Source: Scytonema hofmannii PCC 7110
Lineage (GTDB): Bacteria > Cyanobacteriota > Cyanobacteriia > Cyanobacteriales > Nostocaceae
Assembly (NCBI RefSeq): GCF_000346485.2
Contig: NZ_KQ976354.1
Span: 1,675,719 to 1,739,718 of the forward strand
DNA length: 64,000 nucleotides
Direction of reading: 5' to 3'
Shown here: positions 1 through 8,958 of the stretch, piece after piece
Layout of the letters: the number at the start of each line of letters is the position of its first letter
Position numbering within the stretch: position 1 is the stretch's first letter
Notes under the pieces: model-generated
Seen by the model: only the letters and a program-made list of their open reading frames with translations
Told to the model about the DNA's origin: nothing
The model's database searches: none
Made by a program: the position numbers and the translations under genes

Positions 1-271
1 CTAGCCCGACTTCGCTTTCTAGAGTCATCGAACCAGTCGGGGTATAGTCAATCTCAGAAGCTTCCAAGAAGATGTCTAACAAGTTGGAAATGCGTTGTTT
101 AACGGTTTCGTGTTTTTTTCCTGGCATCTTACGAATTTCTAATGTTCCGTCTAAAAAGGACAGCCGAATGCCAGGACGGTCTAAAAGTCTTTCAACAACC
201 TTGAAATCCTGCCATTTTAGTCCATCTATAAGAATTGGCTCTGTTACCCGATCTACTGTTGTTACAATCAT
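1..271 (-). CDS. Uma2-family (DUF820) endonuclease, partial
   Basis: The reading frame starts with ATG at 271 and runs open to the left edge, so about 90 N-terminal codons are present and the 3' end lies outside. The protein begins MIVTTVDRVTEP, then 'DGLKWQDFKVVERLL', 'RLSFLDGTLEIRKMPGKKHE' and 'ISNLLDIFLEASEIDY'. This is the usual N-terminal half of cyanobacterial Uma2 proteins, a PD-(D/E)XK-like family of mostly unknown role. The catalytic part (PDV...E.K) would be off-window, so activity cannot be judged. The overlapping plus-strand frame at 72-308 is a shadow of it. A second, complete Uma2 gene lies at 33864. Confidence 0.75.
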   Translation of the reverse strand, partial: MIVTTVDRVTEPILIDGLKWQDFKVVERLLDRPGIRLSFLDGTLEIRKMPGKKHETVKQRISNLLDIFLEASEIDYTPTGSMTLESEVGL

Positions 272-321
272 GGTGCTTTCAAAAGTGGATTTCCTTATTT
301 CAATTTAATCTGATTAAATTG

Positions 322-481
322 GGCGTTGCTGAATAACAGTATGAATTACCCTCATCCCCAATCCTTCTACCAAAGGGATTCGGGAGCTAGAATTCTTGTC
401 CCCTCTCTCTTTGGGAGAGGGCTAGGGTGAGGGCAAATCTTAAGGGTAAAACTTGGATTCATACCTTGATTCAGCAACGCC
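322..481. repeat. MITE-like element, 160 bp, 25-bp terminal inverted repeats
   Basis: Left end 322-346 and right end 457-481 (reverse-complemented) share GGCGTTGCTGAAT, then four unmatched bases, then GTATGAAT. The interior carries another palindromic stretch (ccctctctctttgggagaggg). There is no coding capacity. It looks like a non-autonomous transposable element or its remnant. I do not see a clear target-site duplication. Confidence 0.6.
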
Positions 482-533
482 TTAAATTAAACTTCTCAAA
501 TCAGAGTTTTTATTATCAATTAATCATTGACTT

Positions 534-566
534 AGATCCCCGACTTCTTCAAGAAGTCGGGGATCT
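534..566. repeat. 33-bp perfect palindrome (terminator-like dispersed repeat)
   Basis: Two 16-base arms (AGATCCCCGACTTCTT and its complement) flank one central base. It sits about 40 bp past the stop of the minus-strand ATPase/GGDEF gene, so it could form a terminator hairpin, although no U-tract follows. Same length and layout as palindromes at 34549, 53094 and 58927. Confidence 0.7.
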
Positions 567-604
567 GGAGGGATCTGAGAATCTTACAGCCCATCAAAGT
601 TCAT

Positions 605-2641
605 CTAAAACTCAACCATCAAACTTGCACTCACACTAACACAATTTCGACCTCTGCGGATAGCTTGATGAAGTGCGCTTTCAGTGGCATCAATGAGCAT
701 TTCCGGAGAACTTTCGTGGCTTGGTGTAATACTTGCTACTCCCAAACTGACTGTCAGTACGCGGGCTGGGAATCCACCAAATACAGAGCGTTCATATTCA
801 ATTGCCAATGCAATAACACCATCTCTAATATTACTTGCAACGCTAAGAGCAAACTCAGTACTTAAAAAAGGCACAACTATAGCAAACTTTGCACCTTCAT
901 AACGTGCTATAAAATGACCTGGGTATTCTTCCACGCGATCGCGAATAGTATTTGCAATCAGTTGCAAACACTCATCACCAACTTTATATCCATAGGTTTC
1001 GTTGAAAAACTTAAAGTAGTCTACTTCACACAGCACAAGAGATACTGGCGAAATCTCTTTTGCCCACTCCTTCCAGTTGTTTTCTAGATACTGACTGAAG
1101 TAGTTCCTAGTCGCAAACTGAGTAAGTTCATCAATATGATTTGCGTATCCTATTGTCTGTAATTTTGTCACTAACTCTTCGGTTTCAGCAACATCTGTTG
1201 TATTCTCTTGCTGCAACTGCTCTCGAAAATAGAGACGGTACAATTCACAGCTAGGCTTGGCCCAATTCCCATTAAGCTCAATGAGTCCCATGCTTTCTAA
1301 TTGAAAAGCCGCGATCGCATCTAATTGTACACTTTCATTGGAATTAACCACCTGTTGAAGAGCCGATACCAATTCTGGTGCTTTTTTAATAACAGCTAGA
1401 TTGCTCCGTAGATAGTCGCTGAAAATTCCGCCTGACGTGGGGGCTGTTTGCAGTAACTCCTCAATAGTTATCTCTTTCCGCTGCAAATAGTAGAATGCAA
1501 GGTTCAAGAGATAGGGATGCCCAGATAACATCTTTATAAGTAACGCAAGACTTTGTGCGCTCTTTTCACCACTTGCCCAATTTAATCCGTAACGCCGTGC
1601 TAAATCCCGTGCTTGCTCTGGGGTAAATTTTGGTAGCGTGATTGTTTGTCCAACATTAAAAGGGGACTGATTGAGATTTAGTGGAACGTATATTTCCGTA
1701 GCATGAGCTACAACTAATCGCCATTTTTGCCAAATTTTCTCTTGCTTTGCTAGTTCATGCCAAAACCGCAGCATTGGTATGAAATCTTTAGCAATATTTA
1801 AGTGCTCAAAAACTCTGTTCACTTCGTTTAAAACTATGACAACCGCACTATCAATTTGCTTTAATATGTAAGCTTCAAAATATATCTTACTGCTAACTTT
1901 ACTTCCCATCTCCTCATCCCAGTAATCGTCTAACTTAGGATTGATGTTCAATTGTCTGCTAACGTTAGCGCAAAACCATCGTAAAAACTTGTCGAGAGAA
2001 ACAAAGATAGATTCATCTGCTTCTTGAAAGTCCAGATAAACTGTTTTATACTCTATAGTCTTTGCATATGAAACAATCCGGTGTAATAAAGAGCTTTTCC
2101 CCATTTTCCTGGGTGCTTTAATTCCTATCACACACCCAGGTTGATTAATTTTTTGATAAGCAATTTCTTCTACTGGGGGACGGTTAATGTACAGAGGAGA
2201 AGTCAGGGCTACAGGACCGCTAGGATATTGGATGTCTGTATTTATAATTACAGATTGTACATCTTTACTTTTTTGCGTTTTATCTATAACTTTTGGTTCT
2301 CGTTTAGCTTCTTTTTTCTGCCGATCAATAGAATTTGTTTCGATCTGATTCAGCACTAAATGCAGATTTTTCTTTGTGACTCTCTGCCCTACTGTATCTG
2401 AAATATCCTGCCATAACTGGGAACCAACTTCTTTAATGTAATCGCTGGCGTAACCCGAAATTTGAGCCATTTCATTGTAAGTTTTTCCCAACCAAGATTG
2501 ATGTAAGACAAACTTTTCAATAGAACTGAGTCGTCTTGGCAGTAGAGACTGCTGTATCGCTTCTAAAATTTGATCGACCTCCATAGGGTGGCAAATCTGT
2601 GGCAGAGTATTCATATAGCTATACGTACTTTTGATGTACAT
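605..2641 (-). CDS. AAA-like (AAA_35) ATPase with N-terminal helical domain and degenerate GGDEF domain
   Basis: 678-residue protein. Residues ~20-100 (from 'MEVDQILEAIQQSLLPRRLS') form a small helical, HTH-like domain of the kind placed in front of AAA/NACHT signalling ATPases in cyanobacteria. Residues ~150-480 are an AAA-like domain with Walker A 'APRKMGKSSLLHRI' near 175-188 and an 'AVVIVLNEVNRVFE' Walker-B-like strand. Residues ~520-670 are a GGDEF fold, but the signature reads 'RYEGAKF' instead of RYGGDEF, so the Asp and catalytic Glu are gone and diguanylate cyclase activity is unlikely. No membrane segment. The start at 2641 is the first ATG; 2614 or 2584 are possible, the latter nearer the domain edge. 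Such proteins are inferred to be NTP-dependent sensors or conflict-system components. Confidence 0.8.
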   Translation of the reverse strand: MYIKSTYSYMNTLPQICHPMEVDQILEAIQQSLLPRRLSSIEKFVLHQSWLGKTYNEMAQISGYASDYIKEVGSQLWQDISDTVGQRVTKKNLHLVLNQIETNSIDRQKKEAKREPKVIDKTQKSKDVQSVIINTDIQYPSGPVALTSPLYINRPPVEEIAYQKINQPGCVIGIKAPRKMGKSSLLHRIVSYAKTIEYKTVYLDFQEADESIFVSLDKFLRWFCANVSRQLNINPKLDDYWDEEMGSKVSSKIYFEAYILKQIDSAVVIVLNEVNRVFEHLNIAKDFIPMLRFWHELAKQEKIWQKWRLVVAHATEIYVPLNLNQSPFNVGQTITLPKFTPEQARDLARRYGLNWASGEKSAQSLALLIKMLSGHPYLLNLAFYYLQRKEITIEELLQTAPTSGGIFSDYLRSNLAVIKKAPELVSALQQVVNSNESVQLDAIAAFQLESMGLIELNGNWAKPSCELYRLYFREQLQQENTTDVAETEELVTKLQTIGYANHIDELTQFATRNYFSQYLENNWKEWAKEISPVSLVLCEVDYFKFFNETYGYKVGDECLQLIANTIRDRVEEYPGHFIARYEGAKFAIVVPFLSTEFALSVASNIRDGVIALAIEYERSVFGGFPARVLTVSLGVASITPSHESSPEMLIDATESALHQAIRRGRNCVSVSASLMVEF

Positions 2642-3113
2642 CTACGTACCCCTGTATACAATATAAATTCGATAGATGCTACTACACAAGTAGATGGACG
2701 CAGACAAACATAACAACTAAGTAATTTTTTGTATCAGTATTTTGGTACTTATTCTAGTACTAGACTCTGACTCATGTTTAGACTTTTTACTAAGTCTTTA
2801 TGAAAACTTTAAAATTTATATTAAAAAAAATTGATACAATTTTCATTTTTTTCTCTGAAGTTTTACTGATTTTTAATATTTGTACAGTACAGAATATAGC
2901 ATATTGAATACATATTGAATCAGGAAATTATTTACCTCACTTTTCCTGCTTTTTAGACTTTTATAGAACTATGGGACTCCTATTTGATTTTTGAACTATA
3001 CGTAGGTAGGGCAATGCCAACCTTACAGTACTGAGATTTGTTCATAAACCATTTATGCTTACTATAAGCGATCTTACTTAGATTATACAAACTGGAAATC
3101 TAAAACCGCATAT
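2642..3113. other. AT-rich intergenic region
   Basis: 472 bp between two minus-strand genes. Strongly A/T-rich with no convincing reading frame and no clear repeat. It should hold the promoter of the ATPase/GGDEF gene, but I cannot pick a specific -10/-35 with confidence. Confidence 0.4.
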
Positions 3114-3542
3114 TTAATATCTGCCACTAGGTATAAGAACGAGATCTATCATTTCACCAACGGCTAAACCACATCCAGCGATCGCACTCAACAGTAAAAA
3201 TGTATCTTTTCGATTAAACCCAGCAAAACGAAGTTCCATCTCTGCCAGGAGTGTAGTTGCCAGAGGCAAAACAATGAACGTCACGAAAATTGACCAAGTT
3301 GCAACTAGTGCAATAGAGGCGCTTAAAAACAAGACTACAGTTAAAGCTCTAGAACCAAATCGAATTAATCGTTCCAACCAGGCAATAGTTCTCCAAGCTA
3401 TAGCTAACACTAAAGCTGCAACAAAAGCCCCCACCAGCCAAGCAACATGGTGAGCAGACAGATACCATCCCAACCAAGCATAAGTTAGCCACAGCAAGAC
3501 TAAAGACTGCCAGGGAATTTTGTGGAGAAACTCATTATTCAT
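3114..3542 (-). CDS. Conserved cyanobacterial-type membrane protein, unknown function
   Basis: 142 residues, start ATG at 3542. Hydrophobic segments at about residues 11-28, 32-52, 65-92 and 115-135 suggest three or four membrane helices; charged residues are few (for example 'WLERLIRFGSRAL' between helices). No motif for transport or catalysis is visible. It is divergently placed relative to the hydrolase gene at 3665, with about 120 bp between starts that must carry both promoters. Function unknown. Confidence 0.7.
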   Translation of the reverse strand: MNNEFLHKIPWQSLVLLWLTYAWLGWYLSAHHVAWLVGAFVAALVLAIAWRTIAWLERLIRFGSRALTVVLFLSASIALVATWSIFVTFIVLPLATTLLAEMELRFAGFNRKDTFLLLSAIAGCGLAVGEMIDLVLIPSGRY

Positions 3543-3664
3543 AACTTACTTTCCATCAATTACGAGAGTTATAATAACCGACTCTTACTTTTCTGATGTT
3601 TCTTACTTTCAGGAAAATAAGCATTGGGCATTGGACATTAAGCATTGAGCTAAAATTGCTAACA

Positions 3665-5374
3665 ATGTTCCCAGTGATAACTATGAGTTCCCCACCAATT
3701 TCGTCTATCCTCACCGAACGTGTCTGCTTCCGCCCGAATAATCTTCATACCAAAGCCAAGCAGTTCATCTGGTTAAAAATGGGGTTGGGATTTCTCAGTC
3801 TTGGGCTACTAGCCCCCTTTCCTTCCTTGGGTGCAGAACGGTTGACTCTCTCTTTTGGTGTTTTGGGACGCTCTATTCCTATTGGTTCTTTGGAAGAATA
3901 CGCAAAAACAGGTAAAGTTGATGATGAACTCGCTGCATACACCCAGTATGCCGATAAAAAGCAACTCACCCAGTTACGTGAGGTGTTGCTGACACCCATT
4001 CCCCTTACGGCTGTACAAGTGTCTCAATTTCTTTATACACCAATTGGTGAAACGTTACTGAAAAATTTAGGAGAAGTGGTACAGCAGGATTCTGGCATTA
4101 GTGGATTTTATGCAATTCGGGCATCATTAATTCTTGCCGCAGCAGAGCCAAAAGGTTTAACATTATTAAATGTTTTAAAAAGATTTCCCTCTAGAACCAT
4201 TTCGATTAATTTACCTCGCAGTTTGGAAATAGCAGCAGCATTCGAGAGGTTGGTTAATCAGACTCAAAGAGCGATCGCGCTCATCAACCAGCAATCATCT
4301 CAAGAAATAGCCAAGACTTTTGTAGCAGGTGAAGTCTCGGTAAGAGAATTGTTAAAACCGGGTAACTTTAAATGGCAAAGACGCACTATCATACTTAACG
4401 ACCTATCCCGGACTCGGACTTTTCCGGCTGACATATACTTACCACTGACTTCAGTTTCTCGTCCAGTCATTGTGATTTCCCACGGGCTTGGTTCTGACAG
4501 AACAAGTTTTGCTTATCTAGCTGAGTATCTTGCTTCCTATGGATTTGTTGTTGCGGTTCCAGAGCATCCTGGTAGTAACACCGAACAGTTGCAAGCCTTA
4601 TTATCTGGTAGAGCAAATGAAGTCGCTGGTCCTCGAGAGTTTGTGGATCGCCCTTTAGATATCAAGTACCTACTGGATCAACTAAACAGCTTATCTCAAT
4701 CAAATCAAGATTTTAAAGGACGCTTGAATTTAGAGCAAGTAGGTGTAGTGGGGCAGTCTTTTGGAGGTTACACGGCGTTAGTGCTAGCAGGCGCACCTAT
4801 TAATTTTGATCGACTTAAGAAAAGTTGTCCAGCTTCACCAAATGCACTCAATGTTTCTGTCCTACTTCAGTGTTTGGCTGTTAATTTACCACCAGTTACT
4901 TATAACTTATCAGATTCACGGGTAAAAGCTGCGATCGCAATTAACCAGATTGACAGTACTATTTTAGGTCAAGCCAGCCTCAGCAAGATTAACATTCCAG
5001 TCATGATAGTCTCTAGCGGTTCTGATACTGTTGCTCCAGCGCTTCCAGAACAAATTCAACCCTTCACGTGGTTAACAACCCTAAATAAATATTTAGTTCT
5101 CATGAATAATGCCACGCATTTTTCAACAATCGCCGAATCCCCCAATTCTGCTATTCCAGTTCCAGAGCAAGTTGTGGGTCCAAATCCTGCCCTAGCCCGT
5201 CGCTATGTCACAGCTTTGAGTCTTCCCTTTTTCCAAACCTATGTTGCCAATCAGCCAAGTTACCGTCGTTTTCTCAGCGCAAATTATGCTAATGCGATCG
5301 GTCAGCAACCATTACCACTCAGTTTGGTGCAGTCTTTGGACTTGAACTCATTTGAATCAGTATCCCTCAAATAA
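3665..5374 (+). CDS. DUF1400-containing alpha/beta hydrolase (PAF-acetylhydrolase-like), exported
   Basis: About 569 residues from ATG 3665 (ATG 3683 also possible). The open frame begins at 3596, but its first 23 codons are translated from an 'ATTGGGCATTGG'-type mini-repeat, so I reject that start. A hydrophobic stretch 'WLKMGLGFLSLGLLAPF' near residue 35 acts as signal or anchor. DUF1400 follows (from 'RLTLSFGVLGRSIPIGSLEE'), then an alpha/beta-hydrolase domain with oxyanion region 'VISHGLGSD' and nucleophile elbow 'GQSFGG'. A His in 'NNATHFST' could complete the triad. DUF1400 is largely confined to cyanobacteria; the substrate is probably a lipid or ester, not known here. Monocistronic. 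Confidence 0.85.
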   Translation: MFPVITMSSPPISSILTERVCFRPNNLHTKAKQFIWLKMGLGFLSLGLLAPFPSLGAERLTLSFGVLGRSIPIGSLEEYAKTGKVDDELAAYTQYADKKQLTQLREVLLTPIPLTAVQVSQFLYTPIGETLLKNLGEVVQQDSGISGFYAIRASLILAAAEPKGLTLLNVLKRFPSRTISINLPRSLEIAAAFERLVNQTQRAIALINQQSSQEIAKTFVAGEVSVRELLKPGNFKWQRRTIILNDLSRTRTFPADIYLPLTSVSRPVIVISHGLGSDRTSFAYLAEYLASYGFVVAVPEHPGSNTEQLQALLSGRANEVAGPREFVDRPLDIKYLLDQLNSLSQSNQDFKGRLNLEQVGVVGQSFGGYTALVLAGAPINFDRLKKSCPASPNALNVSVLLQCLAVNLPPVTYNLSDSRVKAAIAINQIDSTILGQASLSKINIPVMIVSSGSDTVAPALPEQIQPFTWLTTLNKYLVLMNNATHFSTIAESPNSAIPVPEQVVGPNPALARRYVTALSLPFFQTYVANQPSYRRFLSANYANAIGQQPLPLSLVQSLDLNSFESVSLK

Positions 5375-5468
5375 GTTACCCCAAGTATGTGACCAAAATT
5401 GTGTGACTATTACCCCAACTTCAGTCTTGCTAATTTACTAGCAGGGGTTAGGGTCAGAAGCGAGGGAA

Positions 5469-5505
5469 AAACCCAATGCCCAATGCTCAATGCCCAATGC
5501 CCATT
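5469..5505. repeat. Short tandem repeat, CCCAATG(C) units
   Basis: Four to five near-identical units of CCCAATGC/CTCAATGC. A related ATTGGGCATTGG tract occurs at about 3620-3650. These are typical cyanobacterial short tandemly repeated repetitive sequences. The overlapping small frames here are artefacts of the repeat. Confidence 0.7.
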
Positions 5506-5771
5506 TTCATTCGTTGATCTCTGCAAGCAATTTATATTGTTGGGAGACCCCGTAGCGATGGATATTAATGGTAGAAAACCATTATGCTGCTTCTGAGATG
5601 GAGGGCGAGTGGATATACGAAGATAAATTGCTCTCAGAAAACGTCTTGCAGGGCATAAAAAACACTGCCATGTTGACAGAGCGCGATCGCTCGCAATGCT
5701 GCAATTCGCAAGCATACCGTGAAACCGGGCAAACCAACATAAAACGCTTTGAAACTGAAGGAGAAAAAACC

Positions 5772-6839
5772 ATGCGAAACGATGCACTGTTTGAAGCTCC
5801 CTTGCCCCATATGGCTTCTTATAATGGCACTGCCTATGCTGAACCGGAGTTTGAGTTTGACAATGAATGGGAAACAACAGGAGACAGCAACTATAGTAAC
5901 TCGGAGCTTGAGGACGAATGGGAAATAGAAGGAATGTCTGCCTACACCGAACCTGAATTTGAGGATGAGTGGGAAATGGATGGAATATCCGCTTACTCCG
6001 AACCGGAGTTTGAGGATGAGTGGGAAATAGATGGGGAAAGTGAGTACAGAAACTTAGAATTTGAAGATGCAGCCGAGTATGAGGCTCAGAAAAAGACTAA
6101 GAAAAGAACGGGCAGATTCTTGTCTTTTCTTAGAAGGGTTGGGAGAGGACTCAAAAAAGTTGTACGAAGGGTGGTGCCGATTATCGGAAAAATGGGTGGG
6201 GCACTTGTTGGTGGTCCTGCGGGCAGTGCTATAGGTGGTGCTGTGGGAAGTGGACTAGCCAAAGCTCTTAAGGAAGCTGAGATGGAAGTTGCCCAGATGG
6301 AAGCAGAGTTTTTTGGAATGAACGAAGCCGATGCAGAAATTGCCTTGACTGAGGCTGCAATGGATGCAGCACTAGCAGAAGTTATGGCTGATCGAGCAGC
6401 ATCAGCAGAAACCGATGCAGAGGCACAAGCAGCCATCGCTACTACCTTACCAGCCGTCATTTCCAGCGTGCAAGCCCGCGAACTCCTCCGTTATATGCCC
6501 GCACTGGTACAATTCTATTCATTATTGGCAAAGATACTGTTGGATCAAGGTGTTGTAGGAAAGCAATTTCTACGGACTTTTCCTCACCAACAGCGTATTG
6601 TAGCTAGAGTTTTAACCAAGGCAGCTCGCAAAGGCGAACCAATTAATAGTCAAAAAGCTGTAAAAACAGCATCAGCGACAGCTCAAAAGGTGATGAGTTC
6701 TGGTAGAGCTACTAAGAAAGCGATGATTAAGAATGTAGCAGTGCAGAGTCGTGCTGCACGTCCTGCTGGTGCTCCACGCAAACAACGAGTCAGTAACCGA
6801 GAAAGTGAACCATACTGCCCAACCTGTGGCAGTCGATGA
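5772..6839 (+). CDS. Acidic-repeat / basic helix / glycine-zipper protein, first gene of an unassigned operon
   Basis: 355 residues. The frame is open from 5568, but ATG 5772 has a good Shine-Dalgarno (AAGGAG at 5758-5763) and is chosen. Layout: N-terminal 'ALFEAPLP' (residues 5-12); residues 21-102 hold about four acidic repeats built on 'EPEFEDEWE' and separated by 'SAY'; residues 107-136 are strongly basic and amphipathic ('RFLSFLRRVGRGLKKVVRR'); residues 137-165 form a Gly/Ala zipper ('GGALVGGPAGSAIGG'); then Ala/Glu-rich helix and a basic tail ending 'CPTCGSR' with a CxxC. No enzyme motif. The acidic part could neutralise the basic membrane-active-looking part until release; this is inference. 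Followed after 51 bp by the HExxH gene. Confidence 0.75.
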   Translation: MRNDALFEAPLPHMASYNGTAYAEPEFEFDNEWETTGDSNYSNSELEDEWEIEGMSAYTEPEFEDEWEMDGISAYSEPEFEDEWEIDGESEYRNLEFEDAAEYEAQKKTKKRTGRFLSFLRRVGRGLKKVVRRVVPIIGKMGGALVGGPAGSAIGGAVGSGLAKALKEAEMEVAQMEAEFFGMNEADAEIALTEAAMDAALAEVMADRAASAETDAEAQAAIATTLPAVISSVQARELLRYMPALVQFYSLLAKILLDQGVVGKQFLRTFPHQQRIVARVLTKAARKGEPINSQKAVKTASATAQKVMSSGRATKKAMIKNVAVQSRAARPAGAPRKQRVSNRESEPYCPTCGSR

Positions 6840-6890
6840 GAAACAGGTTCAGGTGGTTTAGTTTTGAAGCATGAGCCGGGAGGCTGCACA

Positions 6891-8255
6891 ATGGTACGTT
6901 TATCTTCTCCAGCCCAATCGCGGTTACAATCTTCTACTTACCCGTCGTTCGCATCCGATCTACCCCGCAATCTGAAAGGATCTGCCACTCTGGGTGAATA
7001 CCGTCTGCTGGACAACTGGCTGAATATCCAATCCATTAATTTAACCCGCCATGCCAAGTCCCTACGTCCTTTTGAAAGAGATGAATTTGGCACATCACCA
7101 GCTGCTCCTAGCGAGGCTCATATCGAAGCTGTTAACCGTTTGCTTGATAAGTTCCGCGTCAAGTTGATGGAAATGGCTCGTTGGGTAGAAGCATCCGTAA
7201 ATGCTGCTCGCCGAGAACCAACACTCGAACGCTTACAGATGTTTCTCGATCGCAAACAACGTGCCAGTAACAGAGTTGTGTATGTAGAAGGGATCTGGGA
7301 CTTCTATTTTGACCTGTTTGTTCAAAGGCTTTCTAGCTTTGGCGAACGGTTGCGAGCAGTAGACCGAATTGCCATTGGATGTTATGAAAAAGTCTACACT
7401 GGCTTGGGTATTGCCAAACCAACCCCGACTCTATTGCCGTTTAGTTATGCAGATAGTGGTTTTAGTCCCGCTACCTTTCGTCGGGGCGTCCCCTTACAAA
7501 AGTTACGGTTCAATCCTAACCTGTTCCCTCTGATCGTGTTGCCCCAGCATCGCCTGGATAACGTTTGGGCGCTGTCGAGCGTGTTGCACGAAGTGTCGCA
7601 TAACTTGCAAGCAGATTTGGGTTTGTGGGAAGAAGTGCCTGCTCGCATCTATCAACGTCTAATTTTTGAAGGGTACTTCCCCAGAAGAGTGGCGCGAACC
7701 TGGGCAAACTGGCACAAGGAAATGATGGCAGATATGTTTGCCTTATTGTTGGGCGGTCCTGCTGCAGTGGAATCTTTAATGGATGTAGTCGGTCGTTCTA
7801 CTAGCGATACCTTACGGTTCAATCCCGAATCTGTCCACCCTACCCCATACTTACGAGTGCTGATTAATCTGATTCTGTTACGTCGTTTGGGTCTAAATCA
7901 GATGGCAGCAGATTTGACTCGCGTGTGGAAACGGCTATACCCTCGCATAACTGCTAGTGATATTCCACCTGTGTTTATAAAAACTTTCTATCCTGCTGCT
8001 GAACTGGTAGTAGATACAATGGTATTTCAGAGATACCACCAATTTGGTAATAAGTCAATGGCACAGGTGGTGGCATTTGGTCCAGAGCATATGGGCATTA
8101 TCGAGTTAGCAGGTCAGCGTCTAGCGGTAGGACGAGACCCCGGTACAATTCCCGTTCGACTCATGATTAGTGCTGCTCGGTTTGCATTAGATCGGCAGTT
8201 AGCCGATCCCCAAAGCATTACTGACAATTTCTACCGCATTTTAGGGAGACGATAA
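6891..8255 (+). CDS. Putative zincin metallopeptidase-like protein (HExxH)
   Basis: 454 residues from ATG 6891, chosen because GGGAGG lies 7 bases upstream (an earlier TTG at 6864 is less likely). The centre carries 'VLHEVSHNLQADLG', a classical HExxH motif (H233, E234, H237). Forty residues on, 'WHKEMMADMFALLLGGPA' offers E277 as a possible third zinc ligand, the spacing and 'ADxFA' context resembling gluzincin-type proteins. No signal peptide or membrane helix, so it would act in the cytoplasm. Three bases separate it from the next gene, indicating translational coupling. I cannot place it in a named peptidase family; the substrate may be another product of this operon. Confidence 0.7.
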   Translation: MVRLSSPAQSRLQSSTYPSFASDLPRNLKGSATLGEYRLLDNWLNIQSINLTRHAKSLRPFERDEFGTSPAAPSEAHIEAVNRLLDKFRVKLMEMARWVEASVNAARREPTLERLQMFLDRKQRASNRVVYVEGIWDFYFDLFVQRLSSFGERLRAVDRIAIGCYEKVYTGLGIAKPTPTLLPFSYADSGFSPATFRRGVPLQKLRFNPNLFPLIVLPQHRLDNVWALSSVLHEVSHNLQADLGLWEEVPARIYQRLIFEGYFPRRVARTWANWHKEMMADMFALLLGGPAAVESLMDVVGRSTSDTLRFNPESVHPTPYLRVLINLILLRRLGLNQMAADLTRVWKRLYPRITASDIPPVFIKTFYPAAELVVDTMVFQRYHQFGNKSMAQVVAFGPEHMGIIELAGQRLAVGRDPGTIPVRLMISAARFALDRQLADPQSITDNFYRILGRR

Positions 8256-8258
8256 TCA

Positions 8259-8912
8259 ATGACAGAACTAAGTACTCAAGCTTGGGAAAACTATAACAGG
8301 CTACGGTTAAAAGCGATCGCATTCCAGGAGAGGGTCGATCGATTGGGCGATGGCTATACCCCCATAAAAGCACTCATCAACGATTTGGTGGCTCGGCAAC
8401 TACCAGAAAATCCCACCAGTACTGAAGAAATCGTAGAACGGCTTCAGTCGATAGAAAACTATATGGCAGCACAACGATTACTTATAGAGGCTACACCACT
8501 GGAGGTAGAAGCGAAAGAAGCGATCGCTCTCACACACCAAGAACTACTTAACAGTTGGCAGATATTCAAAGCATCGTTGCCAGAATGGGATATTTCCCAA
8601 CGCATCTTTCTAGATGGCTTGAACTCCCTCTGCTCAAACGAATTATTTTTAGATTTTATTACCGATTGTCAAGCTCGGATGTGGACAATGCGGTTGCTAG
8701 CTCAAGAAAGATTACACTTAAACAGCGATGAAACTAAGCGATTAGTTGAGGCATGGGGAGAGGCTGTTCGCACCTTTGTAGAAGATGCTCGCAAAAAATC
8801 TGAAAAGAATGGTAAAGTCCAACCCGGTCAACCAGAAACCTTTGTCCATTTCTTCTGTATCCGTGATGAATTGAACATACTTTACGACAGGTTTTCTAGT
8901 GTTATTACTTAG
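8259..8912 (+). CDS. Unrecognised helical protein (operon gene 3)
   Basis: 217 residues, ATG 8259, only 3 bp after the metallopeptidase-like gene. Predominantly alpha-helical by composition ('ENYMAAQRLLIEATPLEVEA', 'RLVEAWGEAVRTFVEDARKK'), no membrane segment, no recognisable catalytic motif, no cysteine cluster. Its tight coupling suggests it forms a complex with, or regulates, the upstream HExxH protein. Function unknown. Confidence 0.65.
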   Translation: MTELSTQAWENYNRLRLKAIAFQERVDRLGDGYTPIKALINDLVARQLPENPTSTEEIVERLQSIENYMAAQRLLIEATPLEVEAKEAIALTHQELLNSWQIFKASLPEWDISQRIFLDGLNSLCSNELFLDFITDCQARMWTMRLLAQERLHLNSDETKRLVEAWGEAVRTFVEDARKKSEKNGKVQPGQPETFVHFFCIRDELNILYDRFSSVIT

Positions 8913-8958
8913 TATCCTCTTCATCCCATGACTATCAACAAGCCAGAGACTCCTTATC

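Noticed and set aside
605-902. Plus-strand frames at 665-865 and 684-902
   Set aside because: They lie antisense within the C-terminal GGDEF-type coding region and show no protein-like composition.
3596-3664. Upstream start of the DUF1400 hydrolase
   Set aside because: The codons are translated from an ATTGGGCATTGG-type tandem repeat and precede the signal-like segment.
5410-5877. 155-codon minus-strand frame
   Set aside because: It overlaps a tandem repeat and the start of the acidic-repeat gene, and its residues match no family.
6086-6460. 124-codon Ala/Ser-rich minus-strand frame
   Set aside because: Antisense shadow of the Ala/Glu-rich helix of the 5772 protein; low-complexity composition is explained by that.
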